A stretch of 64,000 nucleotides of DNA from Rhynchospora pubera (Eukaryota > Streptophyta > Magnoliopsida > Poales > Cyperaceae), in assembly GCA_028095005.1 (NCBI GenBank), contig CM051460.1, positions 290,583,074 through 290,647,073 of the forward strand. The letters run 5' to 3'. A program made the translations under genes and the position numbers. Under the pieces are notes generated by a model. That model made no database searches. It saw only the letters and a list, made by a program, of their open reading frames with translations, and was not told where the DNA came from. Each line of letters opens with the position of its first letter. The stretch's first letter is position 1. Below, one piece after another: positions 11,541 to 21,890 of the stretch.

Positions 11541-12533
11541 CCCACCAAATTATCTATTGTATCCGGTACCTATTCAATTGGATGGAGGTCGAGTGGATTA
11601 GAACAATAATAAAATGAAGTAAAGCTTGGTGAAGTACTATAATTTCTTTTTAACGAGCTATGGTCTTATTAATTGATGAACACATTGACAGATTTATTCC
11701 TTATACGCTTATGTCATCAAATGCTTTGAAATTGTCGGCATAAGATGGTAATAAATCAATTTCTGCAAGGATTTATTGAATGAAAACTTGATGTATGGTA
11801 AAACTACATGATTAGTAAATGTGCAGGCCACAAACTAAGAATACGTCAGGAGACTCATTTGCAGTATCTTTTTGTTATGTGTCGCTCAAATATCTTCTTA
11901 AACTCTTCCCGTCATGGAAATTAATTTTTTTATTATTTTTTTACTTTTGAGAATCACCCCTTGAAAACTTGAACATGTGACGAGATGAGCCCCAGCGATC
12001 AATTTTAGCTAATACTATTAAAATCTAAGCCACAAATGACATGATATATAGTCCTTATACGTATCAACGTATGACGTATATAATATTCTTCAAGAGAGCT
12101 GATGAATTTAGAACTTAATGGTTTCCACCAAGTTTAAAACAGGCGATAATTAAATGCCCCTTGGAATTACCCCCATATTCACAAACAAAAAAAATTTAGA
12201 TTTACCAAATGGTTTATTAACTTTAACGAAAAATATGTTGTACAAATTTTTTTTTGCATTTTTATAATAAAAATTGGTCAGTCGCATATAATCTATATTT
12301 GTTTTTTAATTGGATGTCTTTTGAAAAGAAAATTATAGTTTGCAAAGACTTACTAAGGAAAATACTTTCGCATGGAAATACATTTTGTTTATTTGGAATC
12401 ATTCAAAAGTTTTTTTAGATAAATATGGAGCCAAGCTTTATGACGTTAACCCTTTGCTCTAAAAGAGTTGAATTCTTCAATTCAAATGGATGGAAATGAA
12501 GGAGAAAGGCAAGATGGTTTCCAACTTTTTATA
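11541..12533. other. Intergenic, upstream of the NB-LRR gene
   Basis: AT-rich, no coding signal. The part next to 11540 should contain the NB-LRR promoter, but I could not place a convincing TATA box. Confidence 0.5.
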
Positions 12534-12672
12534 GGCTCCGTTTTGATAAGGTGGGGGAAGAAGTGGGAAGAAGTATTGGGAAGTGTGTAACTTTGTGAAG
12601 AGTTTAAATTGTTTATAATAAATTTATTCTCTTATTCCTTCCCTTCTTCTCAAATGGAATCCAAACGGAGCC
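12534..12672. mobile_element. Tourist-like MITE (139 bp)
   Basis: Terminal inverted repeats GGCTCCGTTTTG and CCAAACGGAGCC lie inside a 3-bp duplication ATA (12531-12533 and 12673-12675), as expected for PIF/Harbinger Tourist elements. The interior phrase GGGAAGTGTGTAACTTTGTG also occurs, inverted, in the related elements at 62132-62287 and 63147-63302. Confidence 0.75.
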
Positions 12673-12862
12673 ATAGAAAAGTGGCAAGCTCTGAAATCAC
12701 CAAATTTGAGGGTTAAATTTTAGTTCTCCCTTTCATTCTCATTTCTTCTTTCTATTTTATTCCCAAATTTGAAGCAAAGCCTAAATATTTTCAAAAGATC
12801 CTTGGTTTCCAAACTTGAATCTCCAATCCATAGAGAGTTCCCTTAATTAGTCATTAATTGAA

Positions 12863-13235
12863 TGTTGAAAATCAGCACCGAAATGCAAACGAAAGGAATG
12901 GCCCACTAAAGAGAAAGCCCAATATAATTTCTAGTTTCTTCATGAAGATCCTCACCGACATGAAAAAGTAGAAATGTCTAGAATTAACTATAATAATACA
13001 TATAATGTAGAACGGTAATGAATAGTCTAGACTTTTCTTTGTAACCGACATTAGTGAGTATAAATAGGTGAAGACCATCTTAGATTTTGTGTGTACCAAT
13101 AAAATAAGAGAGTGTATGAAATAAAAGAGTGTATAATTGTACTCCTTCAAGTTAGTTAATAAAAGAGAGTTATAAGAAAACAATCCTCTTAGTTAATCCC
13201 ATAGCTCCAGATAAATACGAGATAATTACTCAACA
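12863..13235 (+). repeat. 5' LTR of the Gag-only Copia element
   Basis: 373 bp, TG...CA ends, identical to the 3' LTR except for two transitions. It contains the element promoter (TATAAATAG at 13059). An antisense 103-residue open frame runs through both LTRs and is not a gene. Confidence 0.93.
13059..13067 (+). promoter_or_regulatory. TATA box of the retroelement LTR
   Basis: TATAAATAG in the middle of the 5' LTR, 177 bp before the LTR end, as expected for the U3/R boundary of a plant Copia LTR. The same box is present in the 3' LTR. Confidence 0.7.
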
Positions 13236-13237
13236 AT

Positions 13238-13249
13238 TGGTATCAGAGC
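13238..13249 (+). promoter_or_regulatory. Primer-binding site (initiator Met-tRNA)
   Basis: TGGTATCAGAGC starts two bases after the 5' LTR. It is the canonical complement of the 3' end of plant initiator methionine tRNA used to prime minus-strand synthesis. Confidence 0.92.
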
Positions 13250-13319
13250 CAGGTCGGTCAGACGTGGGCATAAAAGGAATAGCGACATATTAGTGAAGAT
13301 CGAAAGAGCATCTTAGTCG

Positions 13320-15122
13320 ATGGCTTCAAGTGTCGGCACAAGCATGGCGCAGTCAATGGTTCCGATATTCACTGGAGAGAACTACGACATTTGGAGAATC
13401 AAGATGCAGACTTTGCTACGGTCTCAAGGATTATGGGACATCGTAGAGAACAGCTACACCGAGCATGCTGAACCGACGACGCAACAAAAGAAACAGTTGG
13501 CGGAAGACACAATGAAGGACGCCAAGGCATTGTTTCTAATTCAACAAGGTGTTGCTGAGAATCTGTTTTCGCATATCATTGGCGCGAAGAAGGCGAAGGA
13601 AGCATGGGACGTTTTGCGAGAGGAGTTTCAAGGATCTGCAAAGGTAATTGCGATGAAGTTGCAGACCTTGAGGAAACAATTTCAGAATATGCAAATGAAG
13701 GAGTCAGAGAAGATAAAAGAGTACTTCACAAGAGTAATCGAGATCGTCAATCAAATGCGAGCATATTGCGAAGGTATGTCAGATCAAAGAGTTGTTGAAA
13801 AGATCTTGATCAGTCTGCCAGAGAAATATGAGCATATCGTCGCAGCAATTGAGGAGTCGAAAGATTTATCAACTCTTTCGGTTCAACAATTGATGAGCTC
13901 GTTGGAGTCACATGAAGAAAGGAGGTTACAACGTGGGGTGAATTCGAACTCAACGGAGTCGAACTTAGTTGAAACTGCGCTCCAGACAAGATTCAAACTC
14001 CACCAAGCTCATAATAAAGAAGATTCAAGTACGCGTAATTCAAACTTATGGTGCGACGTATGCAAGATGTCAAATCATGATACATCAAGATGCTGGCGGA
14101 AGATGCGATGCAACAAGTGCAAAAAGATCGGCCATATAGCTCGGAAATGTAGGTCCAAAAATGTTGATCGAGCAAATTTCGTTGAAGAAGATGACTATGA
14201 AGAAAGTATCTTCTATGCGTGCCATTCTGCAATTGAAGAGAGAGACAACATGTGGTTCCTCGATAGCGGTTGCACAAACCACATGACAGGAAATGGTGAA
14301 ATCTTTAGCGATATCGACACGTCATATACACCAGAGGTACGCATGGGTAATGGTACTTTAGTTAAAGCGAAAGGAAAGGGTAGTATTGCAATCCAAACTA
14401 AGTTGGGCCTGAAATTTATTCGAGACGTGCTATACGTACCGGACCTAAAGCAAAATTTGTTAAGCGTGGGGCAGTTAGTGCAAAATGGATATGCGGTTCA
14501 TTTTGAAAATGGAGGATGTAAAATATTAGATAAGAAAAATAAAAATTTGGTGATGGCAAGGATCTCTATGGAGAGATCTAGAAACTTCCAGTTAAGATTT
14601 AGTTATGCTCCACAACCACCGGTAGAAGAAGAAGCACAATTTGCATTGAGGGCTCAAGTGATCAATGATCCCGACAAAATTGAGAAGATGGCAAGTGATC
14701 AAGTGAAGAGCACACATAAAGGGGGAGCTCGAAAAGAACCGGAACACCACCAAGGCACAAGTAAGACATCTCACCATAGAAGCATTGTATGCTACAACTG
14801 TGGAAGTCGAGGACACTATGCACGACAATGTTGGAATAAGGAAGCAAATACAAAGAAGACTTCAGACATGAGTAGCATAATGAAGCAACAAGAAGTACAA
14901 TCGAAGTTCACTCCGAAAGATAAGCAACTAGCCGGTAAGAAAGTGTTATACAAGAAGAAGTTCGAAGAGGAATCTGTATATCGAGACGAGATCGAATCGG
15001 TGCTGAGGGGGAGTGTTGAAAATCAGCACCGAAATGCAAACGAAAGGAATGGCCCACTAAAGAGAAAGCCCAATATAATTTCTAGTTTCTTCATGAAGAT
15101 CCTCACCGACATGAAAAAGTAG
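13320..15122 (+). CDS. Copia Gag-protease polyprotein with three zinc knuckles
   Basis: The 600-residue frame opens with a Copia Gag domain (YDIWRIKMQTLLRSQGLW near residue 23; AKEAWDVLREEF; IKEYFTRVIEIVNQM; KILISLPEKYEHIVAAI), known as UBN2/Retrotran_gag_2. Two CCHC knuckles follow at about residues 245-258 (CDVCKMSNHDTSRC) and 264-277 (CNKCKKIGHIARKC). A retropepsin motif FLDSGCTNHM has its catalytic Asp near residue 315, with LYVPDLKQNLLSVGQL downstream. A third CCHC knuckle (CYNCGSRGHYARQC) lies near residue 491, after the protease, which is an unusual place. The stop codon lies 109 bp inside the 3' LTR, so the last roughly 36 residues are encoded by LTR sequence. No integrase or reverse transcriptase motif occurs. 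The ATG at 13320 is 85 bp after the LTR. The frame is intact and could be translated. Confidence 0.9.
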   Translation: MASSVGTSMAQSMVPIFTGENYDIWRIKMQTLLRSQGLWDIVENSYTEHAEPTTQQKKQLAEDTMKDAKALFLIQQGVAENLFSHIIGAKKAKEAWDVLREEFQGSAKVIAMKLQTLRKQFQNMQMKESEKIKEYFTRVIEIVNQMRAYCEGMSDQRVVEKILISLPEKYEHIVAAIEESKDLSTLSVQQLMSSLESHEERRLQRGVNSNSTESNLVETALQTRFKLHQAHNKEDSSTRNSNLWCDVCKMSNHDTSRCWRKMRCNKCKKIGHIARKCRSKNVDRANFVEEDDYEESIFYACHSAIEERDNMWFLDSGCTNHMTGNGEIFSDIDTSYTPEVRMGNGTLVKAKGKGSIAIQTKLGLKFIRDVLYVPDLKQNLLSVGQLVQNGYAVHFENGGCKILDKKNKNLVMARISMERSRNFQLRFSYAPQPPVEEEAQFALRAQVINDPDKIEKMASDQVKSTHKGGARKEPEHHQGTSKTSHHRSIVCYNCGSRGHYARQCWNKEANTKKTSDMSSIMKQQEVQSKFTPKDKQLAGKKVLYKKKFEEESVYRDEIESVLRGSVENQHRNANERNGPLKRKPNIISSFFMKILTDMKK

Positions 15123-15386
15123 AAATGTCTAGAATTAACTATAATAATACATATAATGTAGAACGGTAATGAATAGTCTAGATTTTTCTTTGTAACCGAT
15201 ATTAGTGAGTATAAATAGGTGAAGACCATCTTAGATTTTGTGTGTACCAATAAAATAAGAGAGTGTATGAAATAAAAGAGTGTATAATTGTACTCCTTCA
15301 AGTTAGTTAATAAAAGAGAGTTATAAGAAAACAATCCTCTTAGTTAATCCCATAGCTCCAGATAAATACGAGATAATTACTCAACA
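15014..15386 (+). repeat. 3' LTR of the Gag-only Copia element
   Basis: 373 bp, directly preceded by the polypurine tract ending at 15013 and followed by the target duplication TTGAA at 15387-15391. Confidence 0.93.
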
Positions 15387-18081
15387 TTGAATTAAAGGTT
15401 GGTTCTCCAAAATTGATCATCTCAAATAAAATTAACAAGTAAATTGTTAAATATCATGAATTAGAAGTTGTGAGAGGATCTTTTCGTCAAAATATTTGCA
15501 TTGATAGAATCATCAAGAGAGTTCTTTGACACGCTGAAGATCAGGAAGTAGAAGTCCCCAGTACAGAAGATGATGGAGAGACAGCAGACTGAGTTTGTTA
15601 TGTTAGTTAAGTGAGATAGTTGTAATATTGTAGAAGGATTAGAACTGCCTAATAAGTTGAGATATTCTCCAGAATAGTGTGAGAATTATTATTAATTCAT
15701 TCCATTTATTCAGAATGTTATTATTATTCTGTACTGGAGGCTTCCGGTTTTTGATGTTCAGTGTTCTCTAAAGGAGTCGGTTATCGGTGAAAAAGCTCAA
15801 AAAGTCAAAAGAGTCCATTTTGCAAAAAATATTCAGGAAAGTAATTTTTTAAGAAATAAAAGCCGTTTCTGCATTTTACACTTTAGCATTGACTTTTAAA
15901 ATTGTCAAATTAATAGTAATGTTTTTATAATTACATTTTTGCATGCTAAACAAATTACCAGATAAACTAATTAATGATGATCAGCGTCATGACCGCTATA
16001 TCAAATTACCAGATAAACTAGTATATTATGCCCATGTAATGAGCTCTATCTTGAATTCTTGATCGTCATGTTTTTTTTATAGTAATTAGAAACTAATTAA
16101 TTAATCAGCCTAAAATCTTTTAGAAATAACTTATACAATCTATATGTGCCTTACCAAAAAAACATGGTCAATCCCCAAATAAGATAAGACCACGTAATTC
16201 ATAAAAAGAATTCACTACTCCATATCCTATTCTATTTAATTAACTTCTACTTTCCCCTGTAATAAGAGAGTTTAATCTACAATAAACTTAATTAAAATAA
16301 ATTAAAACTAATATTGGTAGAAAGGGTACCTTGAAAGTCAGTTGTGACGAGTAAACTAGCGGGACTTGTTGCCTTCCTCTCAAAAATTAACTCTCTGTGA
16401 ACTCTAGTACTGTATGTTATGTACGTACCTGAAAAACAATACCAAGAAAAAAAAAAGGAAAAAAAAAATATATTACATCCTTTCATGTGATTGTGAAAAT
16501 GGCAAATCTATATAGTGGATCCAAACAGATATTATATACAGCTCCAGTGTTAGTGTCGTGCATTATTTTTTTTCTTAAATTAATTCGTTATTACATAGGA
16601 CGTCTTATTAAGATTAAGACCATATAATTATAAAAGTTTTCTTAGACAATTGTTATGATCAAGATGACAAGTTCAATTAGTTCTTTGTACAATATGACTT
16701 AACAATTCCCTTTTAGGGCTAGGAAAAAATTTATACACGTTATCACTCATAAATTATAATTAATTAAGCGCAATACAATAGCATGTAGGAATCATGCCCC
16801 TACTTGCATTGTTAAACTTGAACAGAACATGATGTATTCGCACAAGGAATATAATCAAACAAAAACGTGTGAAAAAAATAAATAAATTACATGGTATTAC
16901 CTCTGGGGCTGCTGGTGATTTTAAAATGTTATTAAAGGACGCGATCGAGCTGTTTTATTGCTACTCTTTATGTTAGGGGTAGAGATGAAATGAAATCAAA
17001 TAGACTTTGTATACGCAAGTTGAACCTTGGTTAACATTATTAGAAACTGGATAAAAGAGTACATATAGACCAAACTTATAAGACGAAGCCTAGTGATTAA
17101 GAAAGGAATAGATGGAATGGCAAGTTAGCATATATTCTGAGAATGCTTTTGTTACTCTTGAAAGCAAAGTTTGTTCCAACTTGTTTCAGAAGAAGGTTAT
17201 GCAGGCATCTTTGTTTTATTTTTCTTTTGTTTTTTTGCCTCTGGATGGATCAAAACAATTGCAACCATTTAATAAAAAAGATTGACATTTACTAGAGTTA
17301 CTTTATTCTTATTCAGATAAAATTTGTATGTGTAACGAAAATGTTCCAATTATGAAATAAAATGGAAGAAATAAGTTAAATAACAAGAAAAGCACTTATA
17401 TGGACAGTATCAAATAATTAATAAGAATAGTTGGTCATTTATTAATAAGAATGCACTGATATAAAAATTTTAAATTAAGACTTCAAAATGTTTTAAGAAA
17501 TGTATTTAGTTTCTATAATTTAAGAAATATATTCATGTTAAAATGTTTGAGGGCCTTCTTAATTTTTTTTGTTCAAAATTTTTACCGTAGATACTCACAA
17601 AATAAAAAAAAATATTAATGATAATTTATTATTTTAGAATTTTGAAATATTGTACATAATTATTATATCTTTCGAATTTCATGAATGATTCTTTTATAAT
17701 TTTTATTACTTCATACCTTTTCTAAAGTTTTGTTACGATGATATTTTACATTTTAATGGTTTGAATTTACCAAACATTTTCTATAATTTCTTTATTATTA
17801 TTTTTATTTTATTGTCACATTTCATAGATCTTTTTATTTAAAAAAAATGTATTAGAAATATAGAGTAATGCTATGGTGCATCATGATGCAGAGAGCTTTT
17901 TGTTCATCATGAGTTTATTTTTGATATTTTTTTGGATGATAAATTTATTTTAATCAACTCATTAACAATATATTGAATCTCATAAGAAGTAAAATTTTAC
18001 ATTTTTAGCCAAATCGTTCAAGATTTTAGTTCTTTTATTTAATTATTTACAAGTATTCCAATTTTTTTACTGAAATTTTAT
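15387..18081. other. Intergenic, no supported gene
   Basis: AT-rich with scattered homopolymers. An 18-bp phrase CAAATTACCAGATAAACT occurs twice (about 15949 and 16003). I find no coding frame or recognisable element. Confidence 0.55.
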
Positions 18082-18749
18082 AAATGTTCTTAAATTGGGA
18101 GTCTCGTGTCGTGTCTTGTTGACACGAATTACTTTTTTAATCGTGTCGTATCGTGCTAAATGGTAAAAGGTGCTAACACGACACGTAATTTGGTACGACA
18201 TGACTACACGTCGTGTCGTGTCTTGTGGGCACATCATGCTAGCCGTGTCGGATTATTTTATTATTTTTAAAATAAAAAAATTAAAAAAATTCGTGTGGTG
18301 TCATAATCGTGTCGTGTTGGAAGTTTTAAAAAATTGATACAATTTGACACAACACAATTAGACACACAACATGACACGAACACGAACTGATACGACATAT
18401 CAACACAAATTTAATTATTAATGTTGATTATATAAACAAAATTAATAATTTAAATCTAATTTATAATACTACATCATATTATTTACCATTTAGGATTCAT
18501 ATTATTCTTATGTAATTATTATTTATTATAAAAATATTAATAAAAAGTTTTAAACTTAATCAAATAATAAATTATTACGGCTCAGTAAAATTTTTTTCTT
18601 TTTAATTTTTAATTTTTTTAATATTTTTATTTAAAAAATAATAAAATAATCCGACACGGCTAACACGATGTGCCAACACAACACGAAACGAGACTCCAAC
18701 ACGACGATCGTGTTTGACACGACACGACACGCACGATTGAAGAACCCTG
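18082..18749. mobile_element. Long-inverted-repeat (foldback/hAT-like) element
   Basis: The two ends are inverted copies of each other: a left arm rich in TCGTGTCGTGTC and CCGTGTCGGATTATTTTATT, and a right arm with AATAAAATAATCCGACACGG and GACACGACACGACACG. On the reverse strand the right terminus reads CAGGGTTCTTCAAT, similar to hAT-type ends, while the left terminus is decayed (TGTTCTTAAATT). No target duplication could be fixed and no transposase frame is present. Confidence 0.6.
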
Positions 18750-19804
18750 TATACATTATATAGATGCTATTTTTGTGATAAATCTAAAGGTGGTTCATTA
18801 ATTTAACCTCCAATTTATTGAATTTACTTCAAAATAAATTTATAGATGCTACAGTGAAGAACCAAAAATTTTTTTGTAATAATTGTGCTATAATGAAAAA
18901 AGAAAAATAAAAGCAAAAAAAAAAGCGAAAAAAAAATGAAAGTAACATGTCCCTAAAAAAACAAATTGAAAGTCCTATAGCGGCAAATTCTTTGCCGCTA
19001 TAAGGAAATTTTTTATTTTTTTTTTATGTTTTAGTCATTTCAACCATCCAATATAGATTGGACTATAGCGGCAATAGCAATGCGGCTATAGTTGTGCTCA
19101 TTTTAAAAATATTTGTCCTTTTTTGTTGTTTTTAAAAATCTGATGGGTATTTTTGTCTTTGATAAAAATTTTCCTATTTTGTAGTATTGCATCCAGTAGT
19201 TTTCGTATCCATATTACATAGAAGACCACGAAGTATATGATAGTCATGCATTTTATTAATTTTTACAAGCAAATAGAGATAGGATCGCATATATAATTTC
19301 ATATCATTTTTTAATTAGCTCTAATTCTTTTTTCTTTTTTTTCTGATAGATGATAGACAGTAAAGTTTTGTGTGAACAGTAAACAGTAAAGTTTTGTTTT
19401 GATTTCATTTCAGATTTGAAAAAAAAAAAAAATCCGATTTGACAAGTACTCCAAGAGTGCAAACTTAGGATCCTTTGACCTATATCTGACACCTTAATTT
19501 CCTTCTAAACAGCAAACGATCTGTCCCCGCTATCCAGTCAATTACCTCCTTAATTACCTTCTTAATCTCTCAATCGATCAATTTAAAAAGAAAAACTATG
19601 AAGAGTTTATATTTGGAAATCAAGGAAGAGAATCAGATTTCCATTCGGCACATCAAAGAGAGAGCCATATATAATGATATATATTCTGTGCCCCAAAAAA
19701 ATTAGAAAAGATATTATTAGAAGAGATAAAGATGCAACTCCATTTCCAACTTCTGATGTCTCTGAAAATCCAGCCCAGCGAATTGAACTACTTGATTTTC
19801 AGCT
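18750..19804. other. Intergenic and 5' flank of the first F-box copy
   Basis: It contains the hairpin-forming TATAGCGGCAA repeats at 18976-19096. From about 19540 onward it carries the block of upstream sequence shared by the F-box paralogues (for example GAGAATCAGATTTCCATTC). Confidence 0.5.
18976..19096. repeat. TATAGCGGCAA inverted repeats (CACTA-like)
   Basis: TATAGCGGCAAATTCTTTGC with its inverted half forms a tight hairpin, and a second set CTATAGCGGCAATAGC...GCGGCTATAG lies about 80 bp later. Such motifs occur in subterminal parts of plant CACTA-type and MITE elements. Element ends could not be placed. Confidence 0.4.
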
Positions 19805-20938
19805 ATGGAGGCGAAAAAAGGTCAATTAAGGGATTGGTCTTCTCTTCTCCCTGAAATGCTCAATCTCATTGCCAAAAATCTCAGTGAACTCTCTGATTTT
19901 GTTCGATTTCGTGCAGTTTGCAAAGCATGGCGCTTCTCTACCCCGATAACCGACCAACCCCAGCAGTTCCCCTGGATTCTTGTGCACGGTCATGGTGAAC
20001 TAGAACCAAAATTTTGGTGGTACTCCATAACTTCTAACAAAATATATACCATCCATGCTCCAAAATCTTTTGCTTTGCTCTTCGGACCATCAGAAGGGTA
20101 TATCATTGCTCATCACAACTTGGAGATTGATAACTCGTCAACGTATCAACTTTCTCTTTTCAATCCGCTTAACAATCACGAAATTCCCCTTCCAGCTATT
20201 GATATTGATGACCATGGTCTGTTTTGTTATCCATGGAATCATCAAACGGGGGAATATGTTTTTTGTTAATTTGTTATCACCATGGCAAATTGAGTTTCTG
20301 GCATCCTAGGCAGAATAGCTGGTGCAAATTTAACATAGGCTCATACTCTATTTCTGACACGATGCTTTATTATAAGAATATGATTTTCATCTAGAGAATG
20401 AGACTGGAGTTACCAAGGCTGTCGATATGTTTACTGGTACTCTGATTTATGATATTCCACCCACTAAAGATTATTCCATAAGAGATTTTCAGTATATGGT
20501 GGAGGCCTTGGGAGATATCTTCATAGTTATACAACGTTCTTCAGGTTCTATACTATCTGAAAGTTTTGATGTGTACCGACTTGATGCGAACAAAAGTGGT
20601 TCACCGAATTGGGTGAAGGTTACCAGCATTGGTGATCAAGCATTATTTATTGACTGTTGTGGTGCCTTGATACTTGAAGCCAATGACTTTGCTAGCATCA
20701 AAAGTAACAGTATTTACTTCTTTTGCCATAATAGTATTGACAAATGTCAGGTCAAGAGGATGGACATAGAGACCGGTACAGTGAAACATCTCCAAGATTT
20801 TTTCACGAGAGCAGTGCCAGTCTGGCGCAAATTGAAGTTAAACTACTCGTTCTCTGCAGAAGATCACAGTTATTTTATTCTGAAGCATATGTTCTTAATC
20901 GTATAGAGAGAGAGACAGGAGTTATCAAGGCTTTATGA
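19805..20938 (+). pseudogene. F-box/DUF295 (SKIP23/KIB-like) pseudogene, array member 1
   Basis: It starts ATGGAGGCG like its intact neighbours and encodes an F-box (DWSSLLPEMLNLIAKNLSEL, VRFRAVCKAWR) and the first part of the DUF295/KIB propeller (PLNNHEIPLPAI) before a stop at 20267-20269. Downstream the reading continues in other frames: FWHPRQNSWCKF near 20295, then a two-base loss near 20390 turns a conserved Ile-Val-Glu position into a stop. The frame at 20427-20906 resumes with GTLIYDIPPTKDYS and WVKVTSIGDQALFID. The 3' end (about 20820-20938) does not match the usual PGYWYVP ending; it resembles a second copy of the mid-domain (FILKHMFLIV, then ERETGVIKAL in another frame), suggesting fusion to another paralogue. 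It is dead as a full-length gene. Confidence 0.88.
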
Positions 20939-21890
20939 CGATGAACAAAATTATTGGAATAACATTGGAATAACATATCCCATGTTCCTGTTCCCAATCA
21001 GCATCTCCGTATAATAATTTCGAGTGGGCGGTCTTATTTTGTAATCAGGCATATTGTAACTTTGTATGGTTATTCTTGATATTTCAAAATTTGCGGCTAC
21101 ATACATTGTATTCGGACGCTTTTCACAGAATATAGGATATACAAGTATAAAACATATAAATGGAGTTAGGATAGGATATACTTTTAAAATAACGAAACAA
21201 ATAAAGACATACTGTATTTACTTACATATAAGAATTAAATTTTTTTTTTAGAAAGACTAGATAGAGACTATCTAGGTTAGTAATTAAAAACTTTTAGTTA
21301 AGTTAAAGTGCATTTTTATACTCAACCGATTTACGTTTATTGAAATTGGAAGTCATTTTTATTTTTTGAATAACTTTGTATTTTTTATTTATTAATAATA
21401 ATAGACACATAGATCCTTAGATAGTTATATATTAAATACTCAATATATATATTTTTGTTGTCTTCGTTACCATAGAGAAAATAATCACTTCAATTATTTT
21501 TCTTACAACGAGGCGAATATATTTTCCAGATATCACTTCAATCGCAAATAGTAACGCATCCTTGATTAAAAAATTAGGCTGAGAGCTTTCTATGAATATT
21601 TAAATTTGGAATAAAATTGAAATATTGACCCCAATTTATCATAAAATATTAATTTAGATTTTGAGAGGCTAATATTACAATATCCTCTTTCTGATTCACA
21701 CGACTTCTCCAAACTTGTCAATGGAGAAAACAAGGTGAACAAAGACCAATCCTGGGCTGTTATACGCATTAAGGCATAGTATTTTTAAAATCAAGACTAA
21801 ACATTGGTCAACTGTTGTGTTGTGATGTCACGTGTGTAATTTTAACGTTTCCATCTTATTTATTTAATTATTTTCTTTTGGACGGGGTTT
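20939..21890. other. Spacer between F-box copies 1 and 2
   Basis: AT-rich, no coding signal. I did not find a clear counterpart of the 3' flank shared by copies 3, 4 and 6. Confidence 0.5.

Larger units (their letters stand above)
12863..15386 (+). mobile_element. Complete non-autonomous Copia-type LTR retroelement (Gag/protease only)
   Basis: Two 373-bp direct LTRs (12863-13235 and 15014-15386), each starting TGTTGAAA and ending CTCAACA, are bounded by a perfect 5-bp target duplication TTGAA (12858-12862 and 15387-15391). A primer-binding site for initiator Met-tRNA follows the left LTR, and a purine tract GAGGGGGAG precedes the right LTR. The LTRs differ at two sites I could find (13032/15183 and 13049/15200, both C to T), so the insertion is young. 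The only long frame encodes Gag, zinc knuckles and a protease segment. Integrase, reverse transcriptase and RNase H are missing, so movement would need another Copia element. This is the TR-GAG type of organisation. Confidence 0.93.

Noticed and set aside
12872..13183. A 103-residue minus-strand frame present in both LTRs of the Copia element
   Set aside because: It is repeated because the LTRs are repeated; no domain, and the LTR function explains the sequence.
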